Source of the DNA: Pegoplata infirma | Taxonomy: Eukaryota; Arthropoda; Insecta; Diptera; Anthomyiidae | Reading direction: 5' to 3' | DNA: 64,000 nucleotides | NCBI GenBank assembly: GCA_963921195.1 | Contig: OY992538.1 | Coordinates: 8,890,330 to 8,954,329 of the forward strand | Shown: positions 44,301 to 54,762 of the stretch, one piece after another | How the letters are laid out: every line of letters begins with the position of its first letter | Position numbering within the stretch: position 1 is the first letter of the stretch | Notes under the pieces: model-generated | The model's input: only the letters and a program-made list of their open reading frames with translations | The model's database searches: none | Told to the model about the DNA's origin: nothing | Program-made: the position numbers and the translations under genes

Positions 44301-47300
44301 ACTTTTTATAAAAGGTACTTTTTATAAAAGGTACTTTTTATAAAAGGTACTTTTTATAAAAGGTACTTTTTATAAAAGGTACTTTTTATAAAAGGTACTT
44401 TTTATAAAAGGTACTTTTTATAAAAGGTACTTTTTATAAAAGGTACTTTTTATAAAAGGTACTTTTTATAGAAGGTACTTTTTATAAAAAGTACTTTTTA
44501 TAGAAGGTACTTTTTATAAAAGGTACTTTTTATAAAAGGTACTTTTTATAAAAGGTACTTTTTATAAAAGGTATTTTTTATAAAAGGTACTTTTTATAAA
44601 AGGTACTTTTTATAAAAGGTATTTTTTATAAAAGGTACTTTTTATAAAAGGTACTTTTTATAAACGGTACAGAAAGTACTTTTTCCAGATTGTTTTATTT
44701 CAATAAAGGATCCTACATTCCAAATTTCAAGTTTGAATGACCCTTATTTCAGTAATTAAAAAAAAGTACCAAAAGTACACTTTTTTACCCATTTTACCAC
44801 CGTAGAATCAACATTGGCTTAAACCCAGCCTTAGTTTATCTTTTTTCCGGGAAGTGAACCGACATTGCAAATTTCAAGTTTCTAGTACCATTATTTAAGG
44901 ATATATAAAATGTACCAAAAGTACAGATTTTTACCCTTTTTACCAACTTAGAATCATCATTGGCAAAAATCCAGCCTTACTGGATCTATATTCCAGGATG
45001 TGAACATATAGTCCAAATTTCAAGTCTCTATGACCATTATTTCAGGAGATATAAAAAGTACCTAAAGTACAGTTTTTTACCCTTTTTACCCCCTTAGAAT
45101 CAACATTGGCAAAAATCCAGCCTAAGTGGATCTATATTCCGGGAAGTGAACATACAGTCCAAATTTCAAGTGTATATGACCATTATTTCTAGAGATATAA
45201 AAAGTACCAAAAGTATAGTTTTTTAACCTTTTTACCCCCTTAGAATCAACATTGGCAAAATTCCAGCCTAAGTGGATCTATATTCCGGGAGGTCAAACTA
45301 CAGTCCAAATTTCAAGTCTGTAGCTTCAGCGGTTTGGACTGGGCGATGATGAATCAGTCAATAAGTCAGTCATTCACGTTACTCTTTTATATATCGTGAA
45401 CCTATATTCAAAATATGCCAACTCAAATTTGACCGAAATGAGTTTCCGATGGCAAATAGCTCCCCTATACAATACCCATCTGTGATAAAAATTTCAGAGC
45501 AAAAAAATAATTTGTTGTCGTTTTACATCCATTTTTGTTATTCTGCTATCTCAAAGTACATTTTTTTTTTTTGGTGAAAATAAATGCCAACCCCATTGTA
45601 AATTTCCAAAAAATTAAAAAAAAAAAAAAAATTAGACCACACATTTAATTGCATTTGCCATGCTGACCACGAATCTGGTAAAGATTTTGATACCTAATGG
45701 CTAGTTTTCGAGATATTGCCATTTTGAAAATATCGGTAAATAGTGTTTGCAAAAAAAAAATTTGCTTATATAGATGTAACTTTCAAACTATTTATCAGAT
45801 TGAAACATTATCAGCCTTACCACAAGAAAATAAAATAAATTTAAAATAAGCTTTTAATTTTATTTCCATACAAATTGTTTTTGTTTTTAAAGTCGACTTT
45901 CAAAAAATGTATTGAAAATTTGAAATTTAAAATAAAACTTTTGTTAAAATAGACTTTTTGTTTTCTTGTGGTAAGGGCCTATGAGTGGGGCAAATAAAGT
46001 CAATGATATAAGCTTTCAAAGTAGCTAGTTTAAAGTGACCATTTTACAATACAGCGTGAGTTACAGAGTGCCAAAGTTGACCACCCTGAGATTAAAAGGA
46101 TTTCGGAGCTAATAACTTTTACAAATATGCAAAGATTTTTAATTTTTTTCAGTTTTTGCAATTATCGTACTAAGGATAACAAAAACAAAAAAAAAAAAAT
46201 TATAAAAATTTTTCCAAAAAAAAATGTTTTTTTATTTTCCGACAAAATATGCCAACTCTAAAAAAATATTTGTTTTTTGTCATAGTAATTAATGCCAACT
46301 CTGAAAAATACGCAAACAAGTGCAAAATATAAAAATTTTTGGCATAGGTAAAAATTATTTAGAATATTTAAACCATCTTATGAAAGGTACATTGTTAATT
46401 TTTACAATAATATGCAAAATAACTAGTTTTTTAGCTCTCCTGAACAGTAAGCTTTTTCGAGTTGGCATTTATTGAATATAGTTCGACGATATATACATCA
46501 TGGTTTCGTTCCGGTCGAATTTTACTTTCTTTACTCATTTATCTTACCTTTAATAATACTCCAAGATTTGTTATCAATAAATCGTTTTCACAAATTTTTT
46601 CCCGATAATCGGCATTGCCAGCCAAAGTTTCCATAATACCTAATAGCGGATAAAGTAAATCAATTGAATGTTGATCACGGTGTTGAGCAAAAATATCCGC
46701 CAAAACATATGTTAAACGTAATTCCAACATTTCTGAAGCAGTTTTATGAAATGGATCAGCCAAAAGATTCCTCAATAAATTTGCCACTTGTTCACGAGTT
46801 TTAATATTGACTCCGGGATTAGGCAAAAGTTCTGGAATAGGGAAAGATTATAAAATTTAGAGGCTTTGATTAGCACCTAAAGCTTTATTCAGTTAAATTT
46901 GTTGTGGTAAAGCGTTACGTTTAAATCTAATGACGTAACTTTAATAATTCAAGCTAGAGATGGGCGCGTGAATGGATTTTGCCTGACACTCACTCACGCA
47001 AACAATAACACTATAAGTAAAATTTGAACTTTTGAAATGACACACAAAAATGCTGAGACACCCCAACCATTTTTTTTTGGGTTATAGAGTGCAGTGGTAT
47101 ACTCCGTTTTAAAAAGTTAGCTCAAAATAACGAGATATTACGATTTTAATTCTTGGAAATTAGGCGATTATTAATTTAATTTGAGGGTAAAAGCTGCAAA
47201 AATTCTTGTTAAATCAATTTATGTTTATATGTATTTTATATAAAACTATAATGGCATTTGAAGACCGTTTCGCTGTAAAAAGATGGTGGTGATGGGGGTC

Positions 47301-50300
47301 AGTGGGGAACGTTAAGAGCACCTTCCCATCCCGATAAATACAACAAATGTTTCATTTATTTAACAAAAATACAAAAAAACATGTAAAAAAAAGTGTATTT
47401 TTTCAGAGGTTGGTTCAGTTCTTCAAGGGGGAACTTTTTTCCCCCTGAGCCGATTTTGACCATTTACGAACTTAATCTGCCTAGGACCATACGACATATT
47501 CATGCCAAATTGCAGGTGGCTACGTCTTTTATTTTGGACTGTATCGTGCCATTTACAGACTGACGGACGGACAGACGGACGGACATTCACAGAATGTCTT
47601 AGAATCGATCATGGATCAATAATATATATACTTTATGGGGTCCCCAACCGATATTTCGATGCGTTACAAACGAAATGACAAAGTGAGTATACCCCCAAAC
47701 TGAGGTTGGAGGGTATAAAAACAAGTGAGAAAATTATAGTCGGTTAAGGCCGACCATATAATATCCAACACCACTGTTTCCCGGAAAATGGGTTCCAAGT
47801 TCAAACATGGACTGATTGGATCTATCGTTTGTTTGATCATTAATAAGTGTAAAAAAAAACGCTTACAAACTAAATTTGAGTAAAAAAGGCTTCTATTTTT
47901 GGCCAATAAAGCACTTTAAATGAATAGCGGGTGAAATTTAGATATGGGGCCTAAATGGTCCGATTATAATCAGATTTGATTAGGTTATTAAAATATGCGT
48001 TAAACGCACACAAAATTTTCAAAAATTTCAATAAAATATTATCTATTTTCATTAAATTTGAGAGATTTATGTGAATATCGGAAAGGTGGTTTGTATGGGG
48101 GCTACAAGAAGAACAAATCCGATTCTTTTAAAATTTAAATGTTGATTATTGAATACAAAACACAATTACCTGCCAAAAGACATATATAATAATATGGGTA
48201 TTAGAGTCATTTGTGCCAAAATAAGCGTACCATGGTATCGGGTCTAGGTCTAAAACTGGACCGATTTTTGACAATTTCAAAAGGCTTCGTCCTTGAGCCA
48301 AACGAAGCTAAACTTTCAAATTTCAGCCAAATCGATAGATAATTACCTGTATCGTGTTTAAAACGTTTAGATGGACGGACATACGGACGGACATCTCTAG
48401 AATGTCTTAAAAAGTTATTCTGAATTGATCGGTATACTTGAAAGTGGGTCTAGGACCAATATTTCGGGTAGTTATAAACATCAGCACAAAATCATTATAA
48501 TCTGTACCACAGAGTGGTGTAGGGCATAAATAGGTATAATTATATAAAATTCATCAAAATAAGAGGAAATATAGTTCCATGTTCGCTTTAAAATGAAAGT
48601 CCATTATTTCTACACTCAAAATAATAACTCTGTAAAATACTCTGTAAAATGACTGTGACAGATATTTGACAGAGTTTTCTGTCAAAATACAGATTTAAAG
48701 AAAATACTTTGTATTTTGTTGTGACAAAAAAACAAAGTTTCCTCTGTTATATTACTTTTTACTTTCTTATCTTAATTTAACTGATAATTAACAGAGTTTT
48801 CTGCTAAAATACAAATTTAAGCAAAATACTTCGTATTTTTTATAACCAAAAAAGTTTTCTGTTTTGAGTAGTTTTTGGTTTTGTTACGAAACATCAAAAT
48901 TTTATCCGTTTTTTTTTTTTGGAGAATAAGTTGAAAAAGTAACAAAAAAAGTTATAAAAAAAAAATCTTGTCAGAAATCTTATAAAAATTTTACAAAATA
49001 ACATGCATTTAACTAAACTCTGTAAATTTACAGAGTTTTTTCCGTAATTCTTTTTTGCATCAAATGCATTTTACAAATATATGCAAATTTAGATAGTTTT
49101 CTTTGCTAAATGGTAGTTTATTTAACAAATATTTTACTATAAACTCTGTAAATTAACAGTTTTTTTTTGTCAAATTCATTTTACAAAGTTTTTTAGTAAA
49201 ATTACCAAGAAATGTTGTTAGCTGGAAAAGTATGGTGTACTCTAGGGTGGCTCGTTTTTGGGCTTTTCTCTCTGATCAAATTCTAATACCCGCCAAAAGT
49301 GTCGGTCCCCAAAGGGTAACTCACATGCAAAATATCACTCCGATCGGAGTTTATCTTCTGTCTCCACTTTGAGCCTCAAAAATTGGGGTTTTTCCAAAAT
49401 GGGACTTTAAAAAAAAAATTGTAAGTTTTTTTATTAAAATAATGAAAAAAAATTTTTGTACAATATTTGATCGTAAATACTTAAATATGAAATTTAAAGA
49501 TTTTACGGTATCATTAACCCGTTCAAACTTGATACCAAAAAAATGGCATGATTTTGGGGGCGTTCTCAAAACACCTTTTTTCAAAATTTCAAAATTTTAT
49601 TAAAAATTTTAAAAATACCATTTTTTCTTTCTGAATTCATTAAGAACGCCTTGGAGAAGAAAAATGTGAAATATGGCGGATATCCGTCGAGCCACTTTTT
49701 GGGAATCGCGGGGGGAAGCTAGCGGATTTCAAGGAAATGTTGGTTTTATCAATAATTTGGATTAATAAAATCTTATAAATTTAATTTTTGGGCAAATTAA
49801 CTGTTTTTTGGTGTCGTGGCATTCTATTAGATAACTTAAAGTCTGTCATGAAATCTTACCAATCTAGGGCGTCTTTAACCCACATTGGCTGGGGGTCAAA
49901 AATGACCCTCGCAGGAAATTTGAAGTTCAGAGCTTAAATTTTGTGCTATAAACAAGTATAAAACGGCTTTTGTGTTTTTTACCCCAACTATTATTTCGTA
50001 TTAATATATTCATTTTTGACCCCTGGCCAATGTGGGTTAAATATTTTTTAAACAGGTGAAATTTTAGGGCTGATTTAAAGTTATCTAATAGACTGCCACA
50101 AATTAATTTTCTATAAAAAATATATACTTTTTATTGAATGGGTCATTTTTGACCCCCTACCAAGGAGGGTTAACGATTGTTTTAAAGATAATATGTTAAT
50201 ACAAAATAATAGTTAGGGTAAAAAACACAAAAGGCGTTTTATACTTGTTAATAGCACAAAATTTTAGCTCTAAACTTCAAATTTCCTGCGGGGGTAATTT

Positions 50301-53080
50301 TTGACCCCCAGCCAATGTGGGTTAAAGACATCCTAGATCAGTAAGATTTCATGACAGACTTAAAGTTATCTAATAGAATGCCACGACACCAAAAAACAGT
50401 TAATTTGCCCAAAAATTAAATTTATAAGATTTTATTAATCCAAATTATTGATAAAACCAACATTTCCTTGAAATCCGTTAACTTCCCCCCGCGATTCCCA
50501 AAAAGTGGCTCGACGGATATCCGCCATATTTGACAATTTTTCTTCTCCAAGGCGTTCTTAATGAATTCAGAAAGAAAAAATGGTATTTTTAAAATTTTTT
50601 TTTAATAAAATTTTGAAATTTTGAAAAAAGGTGTTTTGAGAACGCCCCCAAAATCATGCCATTTTTTTGGTATCAAGTTTGAACGGGTTAATGATACCGT
50701 AAAATCTTTAAATTTCATATTTAAGTATTTACGATCAAATAGTGTACAAAAATTTTTTTTTCATTATTTTAATAAAAAAACTTAAATTTTTTTTTTTTTT
50801 TTTTTTAAAGTCCTTTTTTGCAAAAACCCCAATTTTGAGGCTCAAAGTGGAGACAGAAGATAAACTCCGATCGGAGTGATATTTTGCATGTGAGTTACCC
50901 TCAGGGGACCGACACTTTTGGCGGATATTAGAATTTGATCAGAGAGAAAAGCCCAAAAACGAGCCACCCTAGTGTACTCTGTTAAATTAGCAGAGTTTTT
51001 CTGTAATTTAACAGAGTTATTATTTTGAGTGTAGATATAAATTTTGTGTTTAAATCATTTTACTGACAAGGGAGGTCTTTGAAAGGGCACCCACCGATTG
51101 ACCTGAAACTTGCATATGGGGATGAGAAGAGAAAAATAGGAGTTACTAGTATTTTTAGCTGCCCAATCACAAATTTAAAAAAGGCTTGCCACCTTTTGAA
51201 AAAATGTGGTCTTTCGGAAAATCCGAATAAAATCCGAACAAGCATTAATTTTGCCAAACGAAAAAATACGGGTCAGCTTAATTTTAATAGAGATTATTAT
51301 ATATGGTTTTGGCGGTCGTACATGTATATCTCTCCAAACTACGCCAAAGTTTTTACATTTTTGAAAATAATGATTTAACGAAGCCAAATTGGACACGAGC
51401 GATACACAATTGAATAGGCCTTCAAAAAACATTACGATCTGTACAAAATGTTCATATAGTTTCTTTCGAGAAAATGTGAAAAATTCTAAAAAAATGGAAA
51501 AAAATTCCGTTTTCCCCTCCCATTTGACCCGCTAAATGTGAGATTGGGCAGCTTAAAAAACAGGTAGCTCTTATTTTCCTGCCTTCTTTCCCATATGCAA
51601 GTTTCGGACAATGGGTGGGTGCCCTGTGAAGGACCTCCCTTGTCAGTATTAAGACCTGTCAAACATCGTGAATATTAAGACCTGTCAAACTTTTTTGACA
51701 GTCAAAAAGACTTTTCATTTTAGGAAAAATTTTAAAGATTTTGTGTTATCAGATCAGCGATGTTTTATATACAAACAGCTGTTTTTTTTTTTAATATCTG
51801 ATTGATTTTTTTTAATGATTTTTTAGCCGTATTAAGACTATATTTTAATTACTTAAAATCTAAATACTCGGTGGAATGATTTAAAAACACCTTTATTAAT
51901 ACTCACTTAATAATTTCGCCAATAGACCACGATCATAGCTTTCAACAATATAATTTAAAGCTTGGGTAGATTGTAACATACGATTAAGACCCTCGACAAT
52001 ATGACAAGGCGGAGTATTATATGCTGCTAATAAACAGTTTAAAAATTTGTCAGTTATTTTCGCAAAAACTAAACGTGGTAATAATTCATAATGATGTGCA
52101 GACTCAGTTGCTACCAATAAAGCATCACATATTGCATCAAATTCCATGTTATCATTATTGATATAATTCAAATATTTATCAAAAAGATTTAATTCAAAAA
52201 AGAGTACAGCCATATCTTTATTACGCATGGCAGCCGCTAAGACATCCACTATCAAAAACATTTCTTCTGATATGAATTTCTGACAAAACAGTTTAGTAAG
52301 CTGCTCGAGTACAAATTTCATACGAAGTTCATTGTCATAAAATGGATTCTTAAGACTGTTATCCAAAATTACTATTCGTGTGATCTTTAAAGCTGCACTT
52401 CTGATGTCCAAAAATTCATTAGACAATTCACATAGCACTCGATTAATGGGAAATGTTGTTAGAGCCATGAAATCTTGCATATCTTTAAAGCACTGAACTT
52501 TTAACATTTTTTCTAATAATTCAAATGAATGTAAAATTGCATCTGGATTAAGGGATTTTACAATAGTGGTAAAATATTTTTCTACAAATATTTTATCTGC
52601 CAATACCAATTTTACCGCTTGAGGATCATCTAAACATTTGTTCATCATTACACTTAGATATTCAAAGCAGTAATCGTCGTCTGCATTTTTATAATACACC
52701 AAACATTTTTGAACAATTTCTAATATTTTTGCAGGCTCCAAATCCACCAAACAATTGAGAGTTTCTGTAATAATGGCAGCCAAACACAATGACAATCTCT
52801 TAACTATAACATTAGTATGATGGCGATAAAATTCTTTCTGCAACATTATTTCCAAAACATTTTTCTCTTTCAGTAATTTTATGTTCGCATCATCTTTTCG
52901 CGCAAATTCTGTCAGATGTTTCATTGCAGTTATCAAAACCATTTCTTCGGCGGAATTAAATAATAATAAAATTGTATCTATTGTCTGCAGATGAATCGTA
53001 AGTTCTGGAAAGATTTCATTTTCCTCTGTATTTCGGTTAGTATAAACATTTTTGGCAGGATAAAATATAATCTTGGACAT
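40486..53080 (-). CDS. ARMC3: Armadillo repeat-containing protein 3 (ARMC3-type), four exons
   Basis: The exons are 53080-51907, 46831-46548, 41689-41457 and 41383-40486. All junctions are GT-AG with consensus donors (GTGAGT, GTAAGA, GTAAGT) and matching phases 1, 0, 2. The joined frame encodes 862 residues, close to the 872 of human ARMC3. Exons 1-3 are helical, Leu-rich armadillo-like repeats from about residue 25 on. Exon 4 carries the family's C-terminal EDR1-like domain: EWC near 675-677, then LGRVHTGC and AVLFKTLADQVGLP at 772-797, and HIVDLMYNVGEL at 836-847. In vertebrates ARMC3 is a cilium and sperm-flagellum protein; a similar role here is inference. Two ~5-kb introns are full of repeats, and a 73-base intron separates exons 3 and 4. 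A MITE lies 180 bases upstream of the ATG. Confidence 0.9.
41457..41689 (-). CDS. ARMC3: ARMC3-type gene, exon 3
   Basis: The acceptor TTCTATTGCAG joins in phase 0, and the donor GTAAGT in phase 2. It encodes about 78 residues of armadillo-like helices (LLNSHICSSIKRALKSSSDL). The next intron is only 73 bases. Confidence 0.85.
41740..41835 (+). repeat. F3 fragment in intron 2
   Basis: It starts ACAAGTGTTAAATTCGGC with the GGCTGTACCGAA hairpin and TTTTATACCCTCC and stops after about 95 bases, where GC-rich sequence begins. It lies 50 bases upstream of exon 3 in gene sense. Confidence 0.55.
41836..42430. repeat. GC-rich island with CCGGAGACCAG direct repeats
   Basis: Four variants of GCCGGAGACCNG lie near 42150, 42230, 42317 and 42358, each followed by a GGTTGGTGCGATAGACACC-like line. 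The preceding 41860-42091 has a frame of about 86 codons rich in charged residues with no family I recognise. The base composition is unlike the neighbouring intron DNA, so this is probably a fragment of a transposable element. It has no splice link to ARMC3. Confidence 0.4.
43051..43312. mobile_element. Palindromic MITE with TTCATAGTATTTATGAA core (intron 2)
   Basis: A second copy of the family at 8619-8880: a long imperfect palindrome of TTTTTCATAATATTTATAAAC and its complement, bounded by ACAAAAATTTTT and AAAAAATGATTTTTGGGTGT. Bases 42431-43050 and 43313-43960 show no other clear feature. Confidence 0.55.
43965..44665. repeat. Minisatellite, 16-bp unit ATAAAAGGTACTTTTT
   Basis: About 43 units follow in near-perfect register over 700 bases, with a homogeneous centre (44230-44470) and variant units (GGCACT, GGAAGG) at the edges. 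The unit is almost self-complementary (AAAGTACTTT), so single strands can fold at many points. It lies in ARMC3 intron 2. There are no unique spacers, so it is not a CRISPR array. Confidence 0.9.
44690..45350 (+). repeat. 146-bp tandem array, about four and a half units
   Basis: The line TAGAATCAACATTGG recurs at 44803, 44949, 45095 and 45241, exactly 146 bases apart, each followed by CCAGCCT, a CCGGGA line and CAAATTTCAAGT. The end runs into GCGGTTTGGACTGG and an AATCAGTCAATAAGTCAGTC tail, as in RTE-like 3' ends. The minisatellite word AAAAGTAC also occurs in each unit. Confidence 0.75.
45389..46494. mobile_element. MITE with ~35-bp TIR (ATATATCGTGAAC ... GCCAACTC)
   Basis: The left end ATATATCGTGAACCTATATT continues into ATATGCCAACTC; the right end is the near reverse complement, GAGTTGGCATTTATTGAATA then CGACGATATAT. 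A second copy lies at 59363-60312, shorter by an internal deletion of about 150 bases. It is non-coding. It ends 54 bases from exon 2 of ARMC3. Confidence 0.75.
46548..46831 (-). CDS. ARMC3: ARMC3-type gene, exon 2
   Basis: The acceptor CCCTATTCCAG precedes 46831, and the donor after AAG is GTAAGA. It encodes about 95 residues, including EQVANLLRNLLADPF and LLGIMETLAGNADYREKI, typical armadillo helices. The long introns on both sides were joined by phase and family length. Confidence 0.85.
46955..47000. repeat. End fragment of the CGTGA-rich hAT MITE (intron 1)
   Basis: CTAGAGATGGGCGCGTGA followed by CACTCACTCACG, with no partner end. Up to 47269 no other feature is seen. Confidence 0.5.
47270..47717 (+). 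repeat. Dispersed repeat F3, truncated copy (intron 1)
   Basis: It holds the TTGGTTCAGTTCTTCAAGGG line, the GACGGACGGACATTCACAGA block and the end GGTTGGAGGGTATA. The 5' hairpin is absent. An F2 copy starts four bases later. Confidence 0.6.
47721..48530 (+). repeat. Dispersed repeat F2, uninterrupted copy (intron 1)
   Basis: It begins ACAAGTGAGAAAATTATAG with the GTCGGTTAAGGCCGACC hairpin and ends CTGTACCACAGAGTGGTGTA. It is the best reference for F2 in the window. It is non-coding. Confidence 0.65.
48613..51031. mobile_element. TA-flanked foldback, CACTCAAAA end, ACTCTGTAAA core, split by a hAT-like element
   Basis: The ends CACTCAAAATAATAACTCTG and CAGAGTTATTATTTTGAGTG are exact inverted repeats with TA on both sides (48611-48612, 51032-51033). 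The body repeats TTTTACAGAGTTTTCTGT-type words. It is interrupted at 49243-50971; without that insert and one duplication it is about 680 bases. It lies in ARMC3 intron 1. Confidence 0.8.
49243..50971. mobile_element. hAT-like foldback element, TIR TAGGGTGGCTCG, 1.73 kb
   Basis: It starts TAGGGTGGCTCGTTTTTGGG and ends CCCAAAAACGAGCCACCCTA, with the exact 8-bp duplication GTGTACTC at 49235-49242 and 50972-50979. The two arms are inverted repeats of about 750-800 bases (for example GATCGGAGTTTATCTTCTGT and its complement), so a single strand would fold nearly end to end. It has no transposase frame. It is the reference for the composite at 13888-16911. Confidence 0.85.
51063..51645. mobile_element. 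TA-flanked MITE, TIR CTGACAAGGGAGGTC
   Basis: The ends CTGACAAGGGAGGTC and GACCTCCCTTGTCAG are exact, and the inverted similarity continues through GGGCACCCACC and AAACTTGCATATGGG for about 55 bases. TA lies at 51061-51062 and 51646-51647, as for Tc1/mariner-type insertion. The 583-bp body has no transposase. Confidence 0.8.
51907..53080 (-). CDS. ARMC3: ARMC3-type gene, exon 1
   Basis: The ATG at 53080-53078 is the first in a frame open for 394 codons. The consensus donor GTGAGT after 51907 ends the exon in phase 1. It encodes 391 residues of armadillo-like repeats, with segments such as MVLITAMKHLTEFARKDDAN and LEIVQKCLVYYKNADD. Reading through the donor would reach a stop within three codons, which supports splicing here. 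Confidence 0.9.
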
Positions 53081-53259
53081 TTTTTGGTATTTTTTATGAT
53101 ATTTGGATTGTTTTTTTTTTTTTGTTTTTCAATAAAAATGTCTTAAATATTTATTTTTTTATTTATTAACCGGAAATCAAAATTGAACTGAATAAATGAA
53201 ATTTAAACACATGAAAATATTTTAAAAATTATACCAAATTTGGTTCCAGTAGTCTTGAT

Positions 53260-53455
53260 CATAGAGAAACATAGAGGCGAAGGTGAAAGAAAAAATAATA
53301 TCACTATCTTTTTCTAATTTCTCACACGTACGTTGTCGATGTGAATTCACCACACAATACATGTTTACAAGTCGTACTTTGACAACAAATACATGTATAC
53401 AAGTTGTACTTTGACAACTCAATTTTTGACGCCTTCGCCTCTATGTTTCTCTATG
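53260..53455. mobile_element. MITE upstream of ARMC3, TIR CATAGAGAAACATAG
   Basis: The ends CATAGAGAAACATAGAGGCG and CGCCTCTATGTTTCTCTATG are exact inverted repeats, and the 8-bp duplication GTCTTGAT lies at 53252-53259 and 53456-53463. It is 196 bp. Inside are two tandem ~30-base units (ACATGTNTACAAGTNGTACT). It begins 180 bases upstream of the ARMC3 ATG, so it may lie in the promoter or 5' leader. An 8-bp duplication would suit hAT or P-type transposases; the CATA start is not the usual hAT form. Confidence 0.85.
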
Positions 53456-53559
53456 GTCTTGATGCAGAGTAAAGTTTATTTTTAAAACATGACAATTCAA
53501 CCGAAAAAAGTTCAATTTTTGACCCCACACCATTCGAATTTGATGAAATTTAGAGTATA

Positions 53560-53852
53560 CCCAAGTAAAAATGTGAAGGATCAGTACTGATCCAAAAAAT
53601 GGATCGCTAAGATTAGATCAGTTTTAATCGGACGGATACAATCTCATCCGAAAATGGGTTTATCTAATTATATAAACCCATTTTTCGGATAGCATTGTAT
53701 CCGTCCGATTAAAACTGATATAATCTTAGCGATCCATTTTTCGGATCAATGCTGATCTTTGAAATTTCGGATCAGTACTGATCCGAGTAAGATCTTTTAA
53801 ATCTCGGATAAGACGTGATATATAAAAATATATCTAAACATTTTTACTCGAG
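53560..53852. mobile_element. TA-flanked palindromic MITE, CCCAAGTAAAAAT end
   Basis: The ends CCCAAGTAAAAATGT and ACATTTTTACTCGAG are inverted with TA on both sides (53558-53559, 53853-53854). The centre is a long palindrome of about 80-base arms around 53675, carrying GATCGCTAAGATTAGATCAG and GGACGGATACAAT. It belongs to the CCCGAG family at 22930 and 24431. Confidence 0.8.
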
Positions 53853-54762
53853 TAGTTTGGCCCTTTATCAAAAAAATTATAGTTTCTAATAATTGTCGGA
53901 CTTCGAATATGAACTTAAAACTGGTCTATCACTTTTCGAAATATCTGCACGTGAATGTGCAAAAAAACAGTGCTTTTAAATTTTCGTAATTCTAACACCT
54001 TTATGTGCAGATTAGAGATGCGGGCGTGACACGAATTTTTCGTGATTCACGTGATTCACGCGTGAATCACGCGTGATCGTGTGTGAAATTGGAAAAAATA
54101 GTTTCGTGCGTGAGCGTGCGTGAGTAATTTTTGTTTCGTGAGTTTGCGTGATTGTTTTGTGCTGTTTGAAACAGAAACCAAGTAAAAGAAATCGTCATTA
54201 TATTGATTTTAGAGGAAATTCGTATATATTTTTATTGCATTCTTCGGAATTTTTTTACTAAAAATTTTTCAATTTCGTTTTCTAAAATCATTTTTACGGG
54301 ATTTGAAAATTCCAAAAAATGTTTGTGTCTTAGAAAATTTAAAAACATTTTTTCGGAACTAAACAATTTTTCAAAAACATAAAATTTCTTTTTCGAGGAT
54401 CAAGTGTAATCGCGCTCGGATGTGTTTGCAATAGCTCCTGAAAAAAATTCCAAACTTTAAGTGATTTAACCAGTATTAATAATATACTCTAATACATATT
54501 ATAATACAAACGATAGAAAAATTAAATGTGAATTCATATCATTAAAAAACAGTGCGTAAAGGACACTAATAGTACAAACATTTTAACTAAATAGTTGAAA
54601 AGTTTATTTTTAATGGAAAAAAATACTAAAGTTAATTTCCTACTAATAAAAACAATTGATACAATTATCTTACAACCCTATCAAAATACTTTTAATTACA
54701 ACCCTAGTGGTTTGTGAATTAGCTAACTAATCTGCGGTGGCGCCATCTATTGGCCAATAGAT

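Noticed and set aside
43965..44665. Regular short repeats considered as a CRISPR array
   Set aside because: The 16-base units are contiguous with no unique spacers, and the genome is eukaryotic.
46539..46826. Treating the 95-codon minus-strand frame as a separate small gene
   Set aside because: It has no ATG at its start, has a consensus acceptor before it and donor after it, and joins in phase to ARMC3 exons.
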